A stretch of 64,000 nt of DNA from Xanthomonas cissicola (GCF_008801575.1 NZ_VZPL01000015.1:1-64000); one strand, 5' to 3'; shown: positions 27,277 through 37,434, numbered from the stretch's first letter. Made by a program: numbers and translations. Notes: generated from the sequence alone by a model not told the origin.

Positions 27277-28428
27277 TCAGTACGCGTTGGGATTGGCCGT
27301 GACCGCATCGTCGGTGACCTTGCCCTTGAGCACGCGATATACCCAGCTGGTGTACGCCAGCACGATCGGCATGAACACGGCAGTGGCCAGCAACATGATC
27401 CACAACGTCAGACGGCTGCTGGATGCATCCCACAACGTCAGGCTCATGCTTGGCGCCGTGGAGGAGGGCAGCAGGAACGGAAACAACGCAAAGCCCACTG
27501 GGAACACGATGCCGACGATGGCGCTGCCGGAGGCGATGAAGGCCAGGCCACCGCGGCGCACGCGTAACAACACCGCGCTCATCGCAAGCCCGGCCAGGCC
27601 CACCAGCGGCGCCATCAACGTGGCCGGCATGCTGCTGTAGTTGTGCAACCAGCCGCCCGCGGCGGTGAGCGCAGCGGTCTTGCCGAGCGGGTTGGTGGCC
27701 GCGTCGGTCGCCAGCAACGAGGTCACCGCATAGCCGGGCAGACCCAGCGCCACCCATGCGCCGCCTGCTGCAAACAGTGCCAGCGCACACAGCGCAGCGC
27801 TGCTGCCGAACCGCGCCGCGCGCGCGGCCACCGGGCCATCGGTCTTGAGCACCAACATCGCGGCGCCATGCGCCAGCAGCATCGCCACGCTGAGCAAGCC
27901 GGCGAGCAACGCGAACGGCGTCAGCAGCCCCAACAGGTTGCCGGTGTAGAACGTGCGCATGCTGTCGTCGAAATGGAACGGCACCCCCAGCAGCACATTG
28001 CCGACCGCCACGCCCATGATCAGTGCCGGAATGAAACCGCCGACGAACAACGCCCAGTCCCAATTGCTGCGCCAGCGTGCACCTGCCAGCTTGCCGCGGA
28101 ACTTGAAACCGACCGGGCGCAGGATCAGCGCGAACAGGATCAGGAACATCGCCAGATAAAACCCGGAGAAACTCACTGCGTACAACGGCGGGAACGCGGC
28201 AAAGATCGCGCCGCCGCCCAGGATCAACCACACCTGGTTGCCTTCCCAGACCGGGCCGACGGTATTGATCACCAGCCGGCGTTCGGCATCGTTGTTGGCG
28301 ACGAACGGCAGCAGCGCGCCCACGCCAAGATCGAAGCCGCCCATCACCGCGTAACCGGACAGCAGCACGCCGAGCAGCAGCCACCAGATCACGCGCAAGG
28401 TTGTGTAATCGAGCAATACGAAATCCAT
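27277..28428 (-). CDS. cydB: Cytochrome bd ubiquinol oxidase subunit II
   Basis: 383 residues, multi-helix inner-membrane subunit that supports the haem subunit CydA in oxygen reduction with quinol. Visible are the start [21 protein letters not shown] with [29 protein letters not shown] and the end [13 protein letters not shown]. The start at 28428 (MDFVLLDYT) is 16 bp after the cydA stop. Frame intact, length normal. Confidence 0.96.
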   Translation of the reverse strand: MDFVLLDYTTLRVIWWLLLGVLLSGYAVMGGFDLGVGALLPFVANNDAERRLVINTVGPVWEGNQVWLILGGGAIFAAFPPLYAVSFSGFYLAMFLILFALILRPVGFKFRGKLAGARWRSNWDWALFVGGFIPALIMGVAVGNVLLGVPFHFDDSMRTFYTGNLLGLLTPFALLAGLLSVAMLLAHGAAMLVLKTDGPVAARAARFGSSAALCALALFAAGGAWVALGLPGYAVTSLLATDAATNPLGKTAALTAAGGWLHNYSSMPATLMAPLVGLAGLAMSAVLLRVRRGGLAFIASGSAIVGIVFPVGFALFPFLLPSSTAPSMSLTLWDASSSRLTLWIMLLATAVFMPIVLAYTSWVYRVLKGKVTDDAVTANPNAY

Positions 28429-28444
28429 GATGTTTCTCCTTCGC

Positions 28445-30067
28445 CTACGGTGCGCTGCCGGCCACGGCACCGGAACTCAGCGGTGCGTGACGCGACGGGG
28501 CATGGTCTTGCAGGGCGGCGGGCGATGCGTTGGGCAGCATCGGCGGGAACAGCACATCCGGGCCCTTGTTGATGGTCTTCAGCGACAACTTGATCGCAAT
28601 CACCAGTAGCGCTGTGTACAGCGCGGTGAAGCCCACCAGCGTCAGCACGATCTCGTACAGATCCAGCCCGGAAGCGGCGTAGAACGTGGGCAGCACGCCT
28701 TCCACCGCCCACGGCTGGCGGCCGTATTCGGCAACGAACCAACCGCATTCGATCGCGATCCAGGGCAGCGGCAACGTCCATAGGGCCAAGGTCAGGAACC
28801 AGCGTTTTTCCTGGAAGTTGTGCTTGCAGGCAAGCCAGAAGGCGACAGCGAAAAACGCGATGAGATACATGCCGATGGCGGCCATGATGCGGAAGGTGCA
28901 GAACAGCGGCAGCACGCGCGGCACGGTGTCCATCGCGGCCTGGGCAATCTGCTCCGGCGTTGCATTGCCGATATCGTCGCGGTAGCGCTTGAGCAGCAGG
29001 CCGTGGCCCAGGTCCTGCCAATGCGCATCGAAAACCTTGCGCGCTTGGGCATCGTTCCTGTCGGCGCGGATGCGTTGCAGTGCGCCGTAGGCGATTTGAC
29101 CGCCGCGGATGCGGTGTTCGGCACGGCCCACCAATTCGAGAATGCCTGGAATTGGCTCGTCCAGCGAACGCGTGGCGATCAATCCCATCAGGTACGGAAT
29201 CTTGATGGCGTAATCGTTGCGATGGGTGGTCTGGTTCGGAATGCCGAACGCGGTGAAGTCGGCCGGCGCAGCTTCGGTTTCCCACATCGCTTAGATGGCG
29301 GCCAGTTTCATCTTCTGGTGTTCACTGGCGGCGTAGCCGCTCTCGTCGCCCAGCACCACCACCGACAGCGACGACAGCAGACCGAACGCTGCGGCCACCG
29401 CAAACGAACGCCGCGCCATTTCAATATGCTTGCCGCGCAATAGATAAAACGCACTGATCGACATCACGAACACCGCGCCCAGCACGTAGCCCGCGCTGAC
29501 GGTATGCACGAACTTGGCTTGCGCCACCGGGTTGAACAGCACCGCCACGAAATCCACCACTTCCATGCGCATGGTGTCCGGGTTGAATACCGCGCCGGCC
29601 GGATTCTGCATCCAGCCGTTGGCGATCAGGATCCATAACGCGGAGAAGTTGCTGCCCAGCGCCACCAGCCACGTGGTGACCAGGTGCTGCACCTTGCTCA
29701 GGCGATTCCAGCCAAGAAAGAACAGGCCCAAAAAGGTGGCTTCCAGAAAGAACGCCATCAGTCCCTCGATCGCCAGCGGGGCACCGAAGATGTCGCCCAC
29801 GTAATGGCTGTAGTACGACCAGTTCATGCCGAACTCGAACTCCATCACGATGCCGGTGCCGACACCCATGGCGAAGTTGATGCCGAACAGCACACCCCAG
29901 AACATGGTCATGCGCCGCCAGATCTGCTTGCCGGTCATGACGTAGACGCTTTCCATGATGCCCAGCAGGAACGACAGACCCATGGTGAGCGGCGGAAAGA
30001 TGAAGTGGTACATCGCGGTGACTGCGAACTGCAGCCGCGACAGTTCGACAACTGTCGAGTCGATCAT
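28445..30067 (-). pseudogene. cydA: Cytochrome bd subunit I, interrupted by a nonsense codon
   Basis: The frame from 30067 ([15 protein letters not shown]) to 28445 would encode 540 residues of CydA, the haem-bearing subunit, but codon 259 is TAA (29291-29293). The reading before it, QKMKLAAI, and after it, AMWETEAAP, align exactly with E. coli QKTKLAAIEAEWETQ, so the lost residue is the Q-loop glutamate (Glu257 in E. coli). A GAA to TAA change explains it. Everything else is intact: the AMYHF haem histidine, GRQPWA, and the C-terminal half, which shows no further stop. Either a recent loss-of-function mutation or a sequencing error. The downstream half restarts with an ATG at 29287, which cannot make a working enzyme. 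Confidence 0.93.
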
Positions 30068-30135
30068 GGCGGGTGGGCCTGGTTGAGGGTCGGTAAGGAA
30101 TGTGGCGATCATCTGCCGCGATCGCGCCGGCCGCG

Positions 30136-30149
30136 TTGATCCAAATCAA
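30136..30149. promoter_or_regulatory. FNR/Anr-type box between cydA and cydD
   Basis: TTGATCCAAATCAA is a perfect FNR-type palindrome. It lies 68 bp from the cydA start and 70 bp from the cydD start, so one oxygen-responsive regulator could control both divergent units. The regulator itself is not in the window. Confidence 0.75.
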
Positions 30150-30219
30150 TGCGGCCCTGGACAGGTGCGTCACACTGTCTATCCCCCGACCGGGAGGCGG
30201 CGACTTACAATCGCGTGCA

Positions 30220-31956
30220 ATGCGCAGTCTTCAGAAGAGCCACGTGAGCCAGCCCAGCGTGCAAGCCAGCGAAACGCCCGCCCGGCGCCGTCAACGCGGC
30301 CACTGGCTGGATGCGCTTGCCGCATCTGCCACGCGTTCGCGGCGGCTTGCCGGGGTTGCGGTGGCGTTGTCGGGTGTGTTGCTGCTCGTGCAATCGGCTG
30401 CGATCGCCTGGCTGGTACAGGCGGTGCTGGTGCAGCACCTGGCGTTGGCGCAATTGCGCAACGTGGGCGCGGGCTTGCTGCTGGCGCTGATCGGGCGCGC
30501 GCTACTCAACGCCTGGGCGCAATCGCTGACCGGTGAAGTGGCCGACGTGGCCAAACGCGAACTGCGCGCGCGCATTGCCAGACGCCTGGTGCAGCACGGA
30601 CCGCTATGGTTGCGCCGGCAGCGCAGCGGCGAACTGGGCGAATTGAGCCTGGCGCATACCGATGCACTGGAAGGCTATTTCGTCGGCTACCAGCTCGCGC
30701 GCATCGAAATGTTGCTGGTGCCGCCGCTGATCCTGATCGCGGTGTTTCCGGTCGATTGGGTGGTCGGGTTGGTGTTGCTGCTTACTGCGCCGCTGATTCC
30801 GTTCTTCATGATGCTGGTGGGGTGGGGCGCCGAGGCCGCAGGGCGCGAACAAGTCGGCGAGTTGGCGCGCATGGGTGGGCATTTTGCCGATCGCCTCAAG
30901 GGCCTGGGATTGCTGCGCGTGTATGGCCGCGGCCAGGCTGAGTTGCAGGGCATTGCCGCCGCTGCCGAGGGCGTGCGCGAGCGCTCGCTGAAAGTGTTGC
31001 GCATCGCATTCCTGTCGTCGACCGTGCTGGAATTTTTTGCCTCCGTCAGTGTGGCGATCGTGGCGCTGTACTTCGGTTTGAGTTATTTGGGCATGCTCCA
31101 TCTGCACGGTATGCCGTCGCTGGGCGCGGGCATGTTCTGCCTTTTGCTGGCGCCGGAATTCTTCGCGCCCCTGCGGCGCTTGGCCGCGCATTACCATGAC
31201 CGCGCAAACGCCTTGGCTGCAGTGGCCGAGGCCGAGCGGTTGCTGAAGGGTTTCCAGCCGGCTGCTGTTGCAGACACCGGTGCGCCACCCGCACGTGCCC
31301 TGGAGCCGGCACACGCGCATGCGCCCTTGTTGCAGGCACGTGGATTGGCGCTGCGTCCTGCCGGCGCGCCGCAGGTGGTGGTCAAGGAGTTTGCGTTGAC
31401 GCTGGAGCCCGGGCAGCGTGTTGCAGTGATCGGTGCCAGCGGCAGCGGCAAGAGCACGCTGTTGGAAGGACTCGCTGGTTGGCTTGCACCCGAGGCGGGC
31501 AGCGTGGCCGTGCGCCCGGGTGCGCGCATTGGATATGCCACGCAGCGGCCCTACCTGTTTCACGGCAGCATCGCCGACAACCTGCGCCTGGCCGACCCGC
31601 AGGCCAACGATGCGCGCCTGCACGCGGTGGCCGAGGCGGCGCAAGTGCTGCGCTTTGCCGCGCACTTGCCGGCCGGCCTGGACACGGTGATCGGCGAGCG
31701 TGGCTTGGGTTTGTCCGGTGGCGAAGCCCGCCGGGTGGCGTTGGCGCGGTTGTTGTTGCGCGAGCCGGATGTGTTGCTGCTGGACGAACCCACCGCCTTT
31801 CTCGACCCGGACACCGAAGCGGACTTGCTGCGTACGCTGGGCATCTTTGCGCGCGTCCGTGCGGTCGTTCTGGCGACGCACAGCGCTGCGGTGATGCGTT
31901 GGGCCGACACGGTGATCGATCTGCGCGGCGCGACGGTCACGCTGGAGGCACCATGA
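30220..31956 (+). CDS. cydD: ABC exporter half CydD
   Basis: 578 residues with six N-terminal membrane helices and a C-terminal ATPase domain. Visible are Walker A GASGSGKST, the Q-loop in IGYATQRPYLFHG, signature LSGGEARRVAL and Walker B VLLLDEPTAFLDP. CydDC exports glutathione and cysteine to the periplasm, needed to assemble cytochrome bd and c-type cytochromes. The start is uncertain: ATG 30220 is given, a GTG at 30244 (VSQPSVQ) is possible, neither with a strong ribosome site. Its stop overlaps the cydC ATG by 4 nt. Confidence 0.93.
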   Translation: MRSLQKSHVSQPSVQASETPARRRQRGHWLDALAASATRSRRLAGVAVALSGVLLLVQSAAIAWLVQAVLVQHLALAQLRNVGAGLLLALIGRALLNAWAQSLTGEVADVAKRELRARIARRLVQHGPLWLRRQRSGELGELSLAHTDALEGYFVGYQLARIEMLLVPPLILIAVFPVDWVVGLVLLLTAPLIPFFMMLVGWGAEAAGREQVGELARMGGHFADRLKGLGLLRVYGRGQAELQGIAAAAEGVRERSLKVLRIAFLSSTVLEFFASVSVAIVALYFGLSYLGMLHLHGMPSLGAGMFCLLLAPEFFAPLRRLAAHYHDRANALAAVAEAERLLKGFQPAAVADTGAPPARALEPAHAHAPLLQARGLALRPAGAPQVVVKEFALTLEPGQRVAVIGASGSGKSTLLEGLAGWLAPEAGSVAVRPGARIGYATQRPYLFHGSIADNLRLADPQANDARLHAVAEAAQVLRFAAHLPAGLDTVIGERGLGLSGGEARRVALARLLLREPDVLLLDEPTAFLDPDTEADLLRTLGIFARVRAVVLATHSAAVMRWADTVIDLRGATVTLEAP

Positions 31957-33593
31957 GCCGCGCCCAGCCTGATCGTGTGCGCGATGTGTTCGGTCGGCAT
32001 GCCTGGCGCCTGCTGTTGTCGGCAGTGCTGGTGCTGGTCACCATGCTTGCCGGTGTCGGCCTGCTGGGCTTGTCCGGCAGCTTCCTGACCGCCGCTGCGC
32101 TGGCAGGCGTTGCCGGTATGGGGACCGGCTTCAATTTCTTCTCGCCCTCGGCCGGCATTCGCGCCTTGACCTTCGCGCGTATCGTGTCGCGCTACGGCGA
32201 AAAGTTGATCGGGCACGATGCCACCTTGCGCATCGCCCGCGATCTGCGGGTATGGTTTTTCCGCCGCGCCTTGCCGCTGGCACCCGGGCGATTGTCGGCC
32301 ACCCGCACCGGCGATCTGCTGGCGCGGCTGATGTCCGACATCGGCGAGGTCGACGGCCTCAGCGTGCGCGCATTGGCACCGCTGGCCGCGTTGCTCGGCA
32401 TCTGGCTAGGCGGTGTCGTCGCCGCTGCACTGATCTATCTTCCCGCTGCATGCTTGTTGTTGGTGCTCGGCGTGCTGATCGGTGGGCTGGTGCCGTGGCA
32501 GGTGGCACGCGGCGGCGCGCAGCGCGAGCAGTTGCGTGCGCAGCAGCGCACCACCTTGCGCACGCAGGCCTTCGAAGGCCTGGAGGGCGCGGCCGACCTT
32601 GCTGCGGTCCATGCGCAGGGCGCCTGGCTGCAGCGCAGCGACGCCGCCGCTGCCGCCGTCACCGGCGGCGATCACATCCAGCGCAGACGGCTGATCACCG
32701 GCAACCTGCTGCATGCGCTCTGCGGCGGGCTGGGGCTGGCCGGCATGCTGTGGCTGGCACTTGGTGCGGCCGAACGCGGGCTGATCGCCGCCGAGCTTGC
32801 TGCGGGGTTGGTGTTTTTGACCATGGCGTTGCTGGAAGTCTGGGCCGGTGCCGGGCTGGCGTTGCAGGCGCTGCAAAGCGCACGCGTTGCCGCCGGGCGC
32901 CTGCAGGCCATCGTCGATCAAGCGCCATCGGTGAGCGATCCGGCGCACGCAATCGACGTGCCGCGCACCGGCACGCTGCAATTGCAGCAGGTGTCGTTTG
33001 CCTGGCCCGGTAGCGCGCGCCCGGTGCTGCATGGGCTCGATCTGACCCTGGCGCCGGGCGAGCGCATCGCCATCAGCGGCGACAGCGGCAGCGGTAAAAG
33101 CACATTGTCGGCGTTGTTGCTGCGGCTGTGGGATCCGCAGGCCGGGCAGCTGCGCTACGCCGGCATCGACCTGCGTCACGTCGCACAGGCGCAATGGCAC
33201 CAGCGTATCGCCTGGCTGCCCCAGAACGCGCCGGTGTTTGCCGGCAGCGTGCGCGACAACCTGCTCATCGGCGACGCCACTGCCGACGATGCCGCGTTGT
33301 GGCAGGTGCTCGAGCAGGTGCGCCTGGGCGCGTGGGCCAGTGCGAACGACGGCCTGGACACCTGGGTCGGTGAAAACGGCGCCACACTGTCTGCCGGCCA
33401 GGCGCGCCGGCTCGCCCTCGCGCGCGCACTGCTGCGCGATGCCCCGATCCTATTGCTCGACGAACCCACCGATGGTCTGGACGTGGATACCGCCGACGCG
33501 CTGCTGCGCGACCTGGCCGCCGCACTCGGCGAACGCTCGCTGGCGATGATCACCCACGACGCGCTACCGCCTGGTGTCGTGCAACGGCATTAA
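31953..33593 (+). CDS. cydC: ABC exporter half CydC
   Basis: 546 residues, partner of CydD. The N-terminal transmembrane domain contains NFFSPSAGIRALTFARI followed by RYGEKLIGHDATL, characteristic of CydC. The ATPase domain shows Walker A GDSGSGKST, signature LSAGQARRLAL and Walker B ILLLDEPTDGLDVDT. A GGAGG ribosome site precedes the ATG, which overlaps the cydD stop. The pair remains intact although cydA is broken, consistent with their second role in cytochrome c assembly. Confidence 0.94.
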   Translation: MSRAQPDRVRDVFGRHAWRLLLSAVLVLVTMLAGVGLLGLSGSFLTAAALAGVAGMGTGFNFFSPSAGIRALTFARIVSRYGEKLIGHDATLRIARDLRVWFFRRALPLAPGRLSATRTGDLLARLMSDIGEVDGLSVRALAPLAALLGIWLGGVVAAALIYLPAACLLLVLGVLIGGLVPWQVARGGAQREQLRAQQRTTLRTQAFEGLEGAADLAAVHAQGAWLQRSDAAAAAVTGGDHIQRRRLITGNLLHALCGGLGLAGMLWLALGAAERGLIAAELAAGLVFLTMALLEVWAGAGLALQALQSARVAAGRLQAIVDQAPSVSDPAHAIDVPRTGTLQLQQVSFAWPGSARPVLHGLDLTLAPGERIAISGDSGSGKSTLSALLLRLWDPQAGQLRYAGIDLRHVAQAQWHQRIAWLPQNAPVFAGSVRDNLLIGDATADDAALWQVLEQVRLGAWASANDGLDTWVGENGATLSAGQARRLALARALLRDAPILLLDEPTDGLDVDTADALLRDLAAALGERSLAMITHDALPPGVVQRH

Positions 33594-33710
33594 CGGATGC
33601 GTGAGGGAACGCTGGAGTTGCTCGATCAGAACGCGTAGCCAATCGCTGCGGTCCTCGACCGTGGTCACGGGGTGAGCGTTGATCACCTGACCACACGTTG
33701 TTGATCGCGT

Positions 33711-34331
33711 TCAATCAAACAGCGCCGGAAGCGTGGCCATCAGGTCGGTCTCGGTCACTGCCAGTACCAGTGCGCTGACATTCAACGCAACCGTGAGCCA
33801 GAACGTCAGCTGAAACGCCGCCTTGCTGCATTTGTGCCGGTGGATTTCCTGCGCCAGCAATGCACCTGGCCAGCCACCGATCAGCGCCAGCAGGTGCAAG
33901 CTGGATTCGGGTGTGCGCCATTGATTGCGTTGCGCGGCCGATTTGTCCATCGCATAGATCAGCAGCGTGACCAGGCTGGCCGCCGCGTACCAGAGCGGGA
34001 CGATCACCGGTAGCACGTGCATCAGCGTGGCCGCCGCCAAGGCGAGCATCGACACCGCAGCCAGCGTCTTGCGCGGCAACCCGCTGCGACGTTGTTCGGT
34101 TCTGGCGGCGGTGGTACGGTCTGCCCAACGCACTTGCGTGGCATTCAGGCGCTTGTGCGCATCGCGTTCGATTGCATACGTGATGATCTCCCCATCGCGC
34201 GGGCGACGCGTCTGCTGTGTAAATGCGCTGATATGGACGAATGCACGGTCGCCACCACCATGGGGCGTGACGAAGCCAAAGCCCTTGTGATCATTCCAGT
34301 CGCTGAGACGTCCCTGATAGCGCATTCGCAT
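33711..34331 (-). CDS. Cold-shock domain fused to DUF1294 membrane domain
   Basis: 206 residues. The first ~70 form a cold-shock nucleic-acid-binding domain (GRLSDWNDHKGFGFVTPH with DRAFVHISAF, the RNP1/RNP2-like motifs). After a short basic linker comes a hydrophobic C-terminal half with about four helices and the DUF1294 signature YAMDKSAAQRNQWRTPE, then LIGGWPGALLAQEIHRHK. The combination would tether a single-stranded nucleic-acid binder to the inner membrane; function unknown. Stands alone between cydC and metX, both reading away or separated. Confidence 0.88.
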   Translation of the reverse strand: MRMRYQGRLSDWNDHKGFGFVTPHGGGDRAFVHISAFTQQTRRPRDGEIITYAIERDAHKRLNATQVRWADRTTAARTEQRRSGLPRKTLAAVSMLALAAATLMHVLPVIVPLWYAAASLVTLLIYAMDKSAAQRNQWRTPESSLHLLALIGGWPGALLAQEIHRHKCSKAAFQLTFWLTVALNVSALVLAVTETDLMATLPALFD

Positions 34332-34475
34332 CGCTCTGTTGGATGGCGTGGCTTGCCGGTGCGGTCTGCGCGCGTATCACGCATCAATTGCTCAGCCGGC
34401 AAAACAGCGGTGATGGTTACCGTATTGCAGCAACATCGGCCGATATTCGGCAGCGCAGAGCGAGCTTCAAGGAGC

Positions 34476-35678
34476 TCAACAGTCCTGCAAAAAGTCGCTC
34501 ACCGCTGGGCCGAACCGGGCGAAATCGACCAGGAACGCGTCGTGGCCTTGCGGCGAATCCAGGCCGATGAATTGCGCATCGGCGCCGCCGGCGCGCAGGC
34601 CGTCGGCGATCTGTTCCTGCTGCTGCACCGGGAACAGGATGTCGGTGTTGGCGCCGATCGCCAGCGCACGCGCGATGCGGATACGTGCCAGGCCGGCAAG
34701 CACGGTGTCGGCGGTCGAGACGCCGGTCTGTGGCTTGGCGGAAGCGGGCAGGGCATCTGCACGGGCATTGTCGATGGCAGAGCCGGCAACCGGTCTTTCC
34801 TCGACATACTCGGCCAGGTCGAACCAGTCCATCGAGCGGCTCAGATACAGATAGCAGTTTGGGTCGAAAAAACGCACGAAGCGGCGCGCGTGGCCTTCCA
34901 GATAGCTTTCCACCTGGAATTCCAGCCCGAACGGATCATCGGCCGCCTGCTCGGAATCCAGCCGCACGCGGCCGAAACGGCCGTCCCATTCCAGCGCCGA
35001 ACGATACGTGATCACGCCGAGTTTGCGCGCCATGCGCATGCCCGATTCCGGGTAGCGCACATCGTCGTAGTGGCCGCCGTTCCAGTGTGGATCCAGCCGG
35101 ATCGCCTCGCGTTGCAACGAGCGTATCGCGATCGAAAACGGCAATGCCTGCGCGCTGCCGGAAATATTGATGTGGCTGCGCGCGATGCCGGGATGGCGCA
35201 GCAACAGCGCCAGCGCGGTCATGCCGCCCATCGAGTTGCCGATCAGGCAAGCCAGCTGCGCGATGCCCAACGCGTGCACCACGTCGGCTGCGGCATCGGC
35301 CACGTCTTCGATCGACAGGTCCGGAAAGCTGAGGCGATACGGCGCGCCGGTGGCTGGGTTTACCGAGGCCGGCCCGGTCGAGCCCTTGCAACTGCCTAAC
35401 GAATTGACGCAGACCACGAACCAGCGTGCGGTATCGATCGGCTTGCCCGGCCCTAGCATTCCTTCCCACCAGCCCGGCTCGGGGTTGGCCTGGTTTGCCG
35501 CTGCGTGCGCATTGGGCGACAGGCCGGTGACGATCAGGATCGCGTTGCTGCGATCTGCGGCCAGCGTGCCCCAGGTCTCGTACGCAACGCGTGCCTGATG
35601 CAGCACGCCACCGCGTTTCATCGGAAATGGCGAGGGCAGGGCGTGGTACAGCGTGCCGGCAGGGATGAATTCAGTCAT
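34476..35678 (-). CDS. metX: MetX-type serine/homoserine O-acyltransferase
   Basis: 400 residues of the alpha/beta-hydrolase MetX family. Visible are the nucleophile elbow IGNSMGGMTAL, the oxyanion block NSLGSCKGSTGPAS, the triad aspartate in GANTDILFP and the histidine in PQGHDAFLVD. Ordinary members acetylate homoserine for methionine synthesis. The Xanthomonas enzyme has been assigned as serine O-succinyltransferase (metXS); sequence reading here cannot decide between the two. No met or cys gene is adjacent. Confidence 0.9.
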   Translation of the reverse strand: MTEFIPAGTLYHALPSPFPMKRGGVLHQARVAYETWGTLAADRSNAILIVTGLSPNAHAAANQANPEPGWWEGMLGPGKPIDTARWFVVCVNSLGSCKGSTGPASVNPATGAPYRLSFPDLSIEDVADAAADVVHALGIAQLACLIGNSMGGMTALALLLRHPGIARSHINISGSAQALPFSIAIRSLQREAIRLDPHWNGGHYDDVRYPESGMRMARKLGVITYRSALEWDGRFGRVRLDSEQAADDPFGLEFQVESYLEGHARRFVRFFDPNCYLYLSRSMDWFDLAEYVEERPVAGSAIDNARADALPASAKPQTGVSTADTVLAGLARIRIARALAIGANTDILFPVQQQEQIADGLRAGGADAQFIGLDSPQGHDAFLVDFARFGPAVSDFLQDC

Positions 35679-35986
35679 GGGCCAATTCTAGCTGGCACTG
35701 CGCGATGGTGCTGGGGGCATGTGAGGTTCGGAAATGCAACGAAGTGAGGGTCGCTCATTGGTGCAGTGAGCAGGTTGCTGGCCGGCGTTGCATACGTTCG
35801 TCTGCATGCCCCATGTAGACAACGGAGCATCCGGCTCCGCACCTAACTTCGCAAACTCCGCTTGACTTCCGTCGATACGCGGCGTGATGTCGCTTTCAGT
35901 ACAGCGCCATGGCGGCGCGAAGATCAAGTGTTTGCCCGCGTCAGTTAGGGCGGTGATGTCGCCCGTCACGCGCAATGCGTCAGCCA
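35679..35986. other. Intergenic region between ccmI and metX
   Basis: About 308 bp. A minus-strand frame (35688-35987) is open but has no family character, no ribosome site and irregular composition, so it was not called. No SAM riboswitch or other known leader upstream of metX was recognised. Confidence 0.5.
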
Positions 35987-37006
35987 TCAGCGGCCGATCA
36001 CCAGTTCCACCTGTGCGGCTGCAGGCAATGCGATCGTCACCGGCGCGCTTTCCACGTCATCGGCCTGGCGCATGGCGTTGCCGCTGCGCGACAGCCGTGC
36101 CAGCAGCTGTACATGGTCCAGCGACGACAGCGTGCGCGTCGGCATCGGGCTGTCGCCATCGTCCAGCGTGAGGGTCAATGGAAGCTCGCTCAGCGTGTGT
36201 TTTTCCACCGCCACCGGCATCGGCGTGTCGGCCGCGCGCGCGATCACGAACACGCTGGTATCGCCGGGCAATCCGGCGCGCTTGGCGAATTCGGCGTCCA
36301 GCGTCACGCGCACCTGGATGCGTTTGCCACTCGCTGCAGCGGCGGTAGGCGCAGCCGGTGCCTGGATCGGCTCTAGCCTGGCTTCCTGTCGCGCGGCGTT
36401 GATCTGTTCGAGCAGGCCGGGGCGAGTCTTGGTATCGACCACGCTCAGCAACGGCTCCCACGTCGCACTGGCCTTGGCCGGCTCGCCGGCCTGGCGCTGC
36501 ACCACCCCCAGGAACCAGCGCGCGCGTTGATGGTCCGGTTGCATCGCCAGCGCGTGTTCGAGCAGGCGCATGGCTTCCGGATCCGGGCGGCCGCTGTCGT
36601 CGGCAAGCATGCGCGCCTGCGCCGCGGCGACCAGCACGTCGGCTTCGTCCGGACGCAGTGCTACCGCGCGTGCGAAGGCATCGCGGGCTTCGGCAAATTT
36701 CTGCTGGCTGGACAGTGAGCGCCCCAGCAACACCCAGCCCTCGGCCTGATCGGGGTTGCTTACCAACGCCGCGCGCAGCTGCACGATGGCTTCGTCCAGC
36801 GAACGTGGCGTGGGCAGGCGATTGGTCGGCTGCGTCATGGCGCCTGGCGTTCCGACCAGCCAGTACAACGCCGCACTCGCGGCCAGCAGCAACACCGCCA
36901 CGCTCGCAGCCAGGCCGCGCGCGTCGCGCCACAGCGGGCGCAACACCAGGCCGAGCGCCAGCAGCGCAATCACGAGCCCCGCGATGACAAAGCCGGCCAT
37001 CACCAC
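35987..37006 (-). CDS. ccmI: Cytochrome c biogenesis protein CcmI
   Basis: 339 residues: two N-terminal membrane segments (AGFVIAGLVIALLALGLVL and a second near SVAVLLLAASAALYWLVG), then TPR repeats in the periplasm (EGWVLLGRSLSSQQKFAEA; DHQRARWFLGVVQRQAGEP), then a C-terminal beta-rich domain. CcmI presents apocytochrome c to the haem ligation complex. Start at 37006 overlaps the ccmH end by 7 nt; ATG 37000 (MAGF) is also possible. Last gene of the ccm cluster. Confidence 0.92.
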   Translation of the reverse strand: MVMAGFVIAGLVIALLALGLVLRPLWRDARGLAASVAVLLLAASAALYWLVGTPGAMTQPTNRLPTPRSLDEAIVQLRAALVSNPDQAEGWVLLGRSLSSQQKFAEARDAFARAVALRPDEADVLVAAAQARMLADDSGRPDPEAMRLLEHALAMQPDHQRARWFLGVVQRQAGEPAKASATWEPLLSVVDTKTRPGLLEQINAARQEARLEPIQAPAAPTAAAASGKRIQVRVTLDAEFAKRAGLPGDTSVFVIARAADTPMPVAVEKHTLSELPLTLTLDDGDSPMPTRTLSSLDHVQLLARLSRSGNAMRQADDVESAPVTIALPAAAQVELVIGR

Positions 37007-37434
37007 TCCTGCTCATCGGCAGGCACGGTAGGCGCGGCCACGCTGCGTTTGCGTACTACCAGCGCCACGGCGCCCGCGCCCAGCAGCAACACCAGCAGCG
37101 GGCCGAACCATAGCAGCCAGGTGCGCGACTCCACGCGCGGGCGGTACAGCACGAACTCGCCATAGCGCGCGACCAGAAACTGGCGGATCTGCGCATCGCT
37201 GCGACCTTGGTGCATCAGAGCCAGCACCTCGCGGCGCAGATCCTGCGCAATCTGCGCGTTGGAATCGGCCAGTGACTGGTTCTGGCATTGCACGCAGCGC
37301 AACTCGGCGGTAAGTGTGTGAAAACGCGCCTCCTCTTCGGCCGATGCATAGCGCAGCGGCGCCGGATCGCCGACCGGCTGGGCGAATGCCAGCCAGGGCA
37401 GCAACAGCAGCGTCAGCAGCCAGGCGCGCCTCAT
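37000..37434 (-). CDS. ccmH: Cytochrome c maturation thioredoxin-like CcmH
   Basis: 144 residues: signal sequence MRRAWLLTLLLLPWLAFA, periplasmic domain with the redox motif LRCVQCQNQSLADSNA (LRCxxC), and a C-terminal membrane anchor (LLWFGPLLVLLLGAGAVALVV). CcmH keeps apocytochrome CXXCH cysteines reduced for haem attachment. Overlaps ccmG by 4 nt at its start and ccmI by 7 nt at its end. The protein corresponds to the N-terminal half of the longer E. coli CcmH; the TPR half is the separate ccmI here. Confidence 0.95.
   Translation of the reverse strand: MRRAWLLTLLLLPWLAFAQPVGDPAPLRYASAEEEARFHTLTAELRCVQCQNQSLADSNAQIAQDLRREVLALMHQGRSDAQIRQFLVARYGEFVLYRPRVESRTWLLWFGPLLVLLLGAGAVALVVRKRSVAAPTVPADEQEW

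Noticed and set aside
28445-29287. A separate 280-residue gene starting MWETEAAP
   Set aside because: It is the second half of cydA in the same frame, separated only by the TAA codon.
35688-35987. A 99-residue minus-strand frame between ccmI and metX
   Set aside because: No ribosome site, no family resemblance and irregular composition; probably non-coding.
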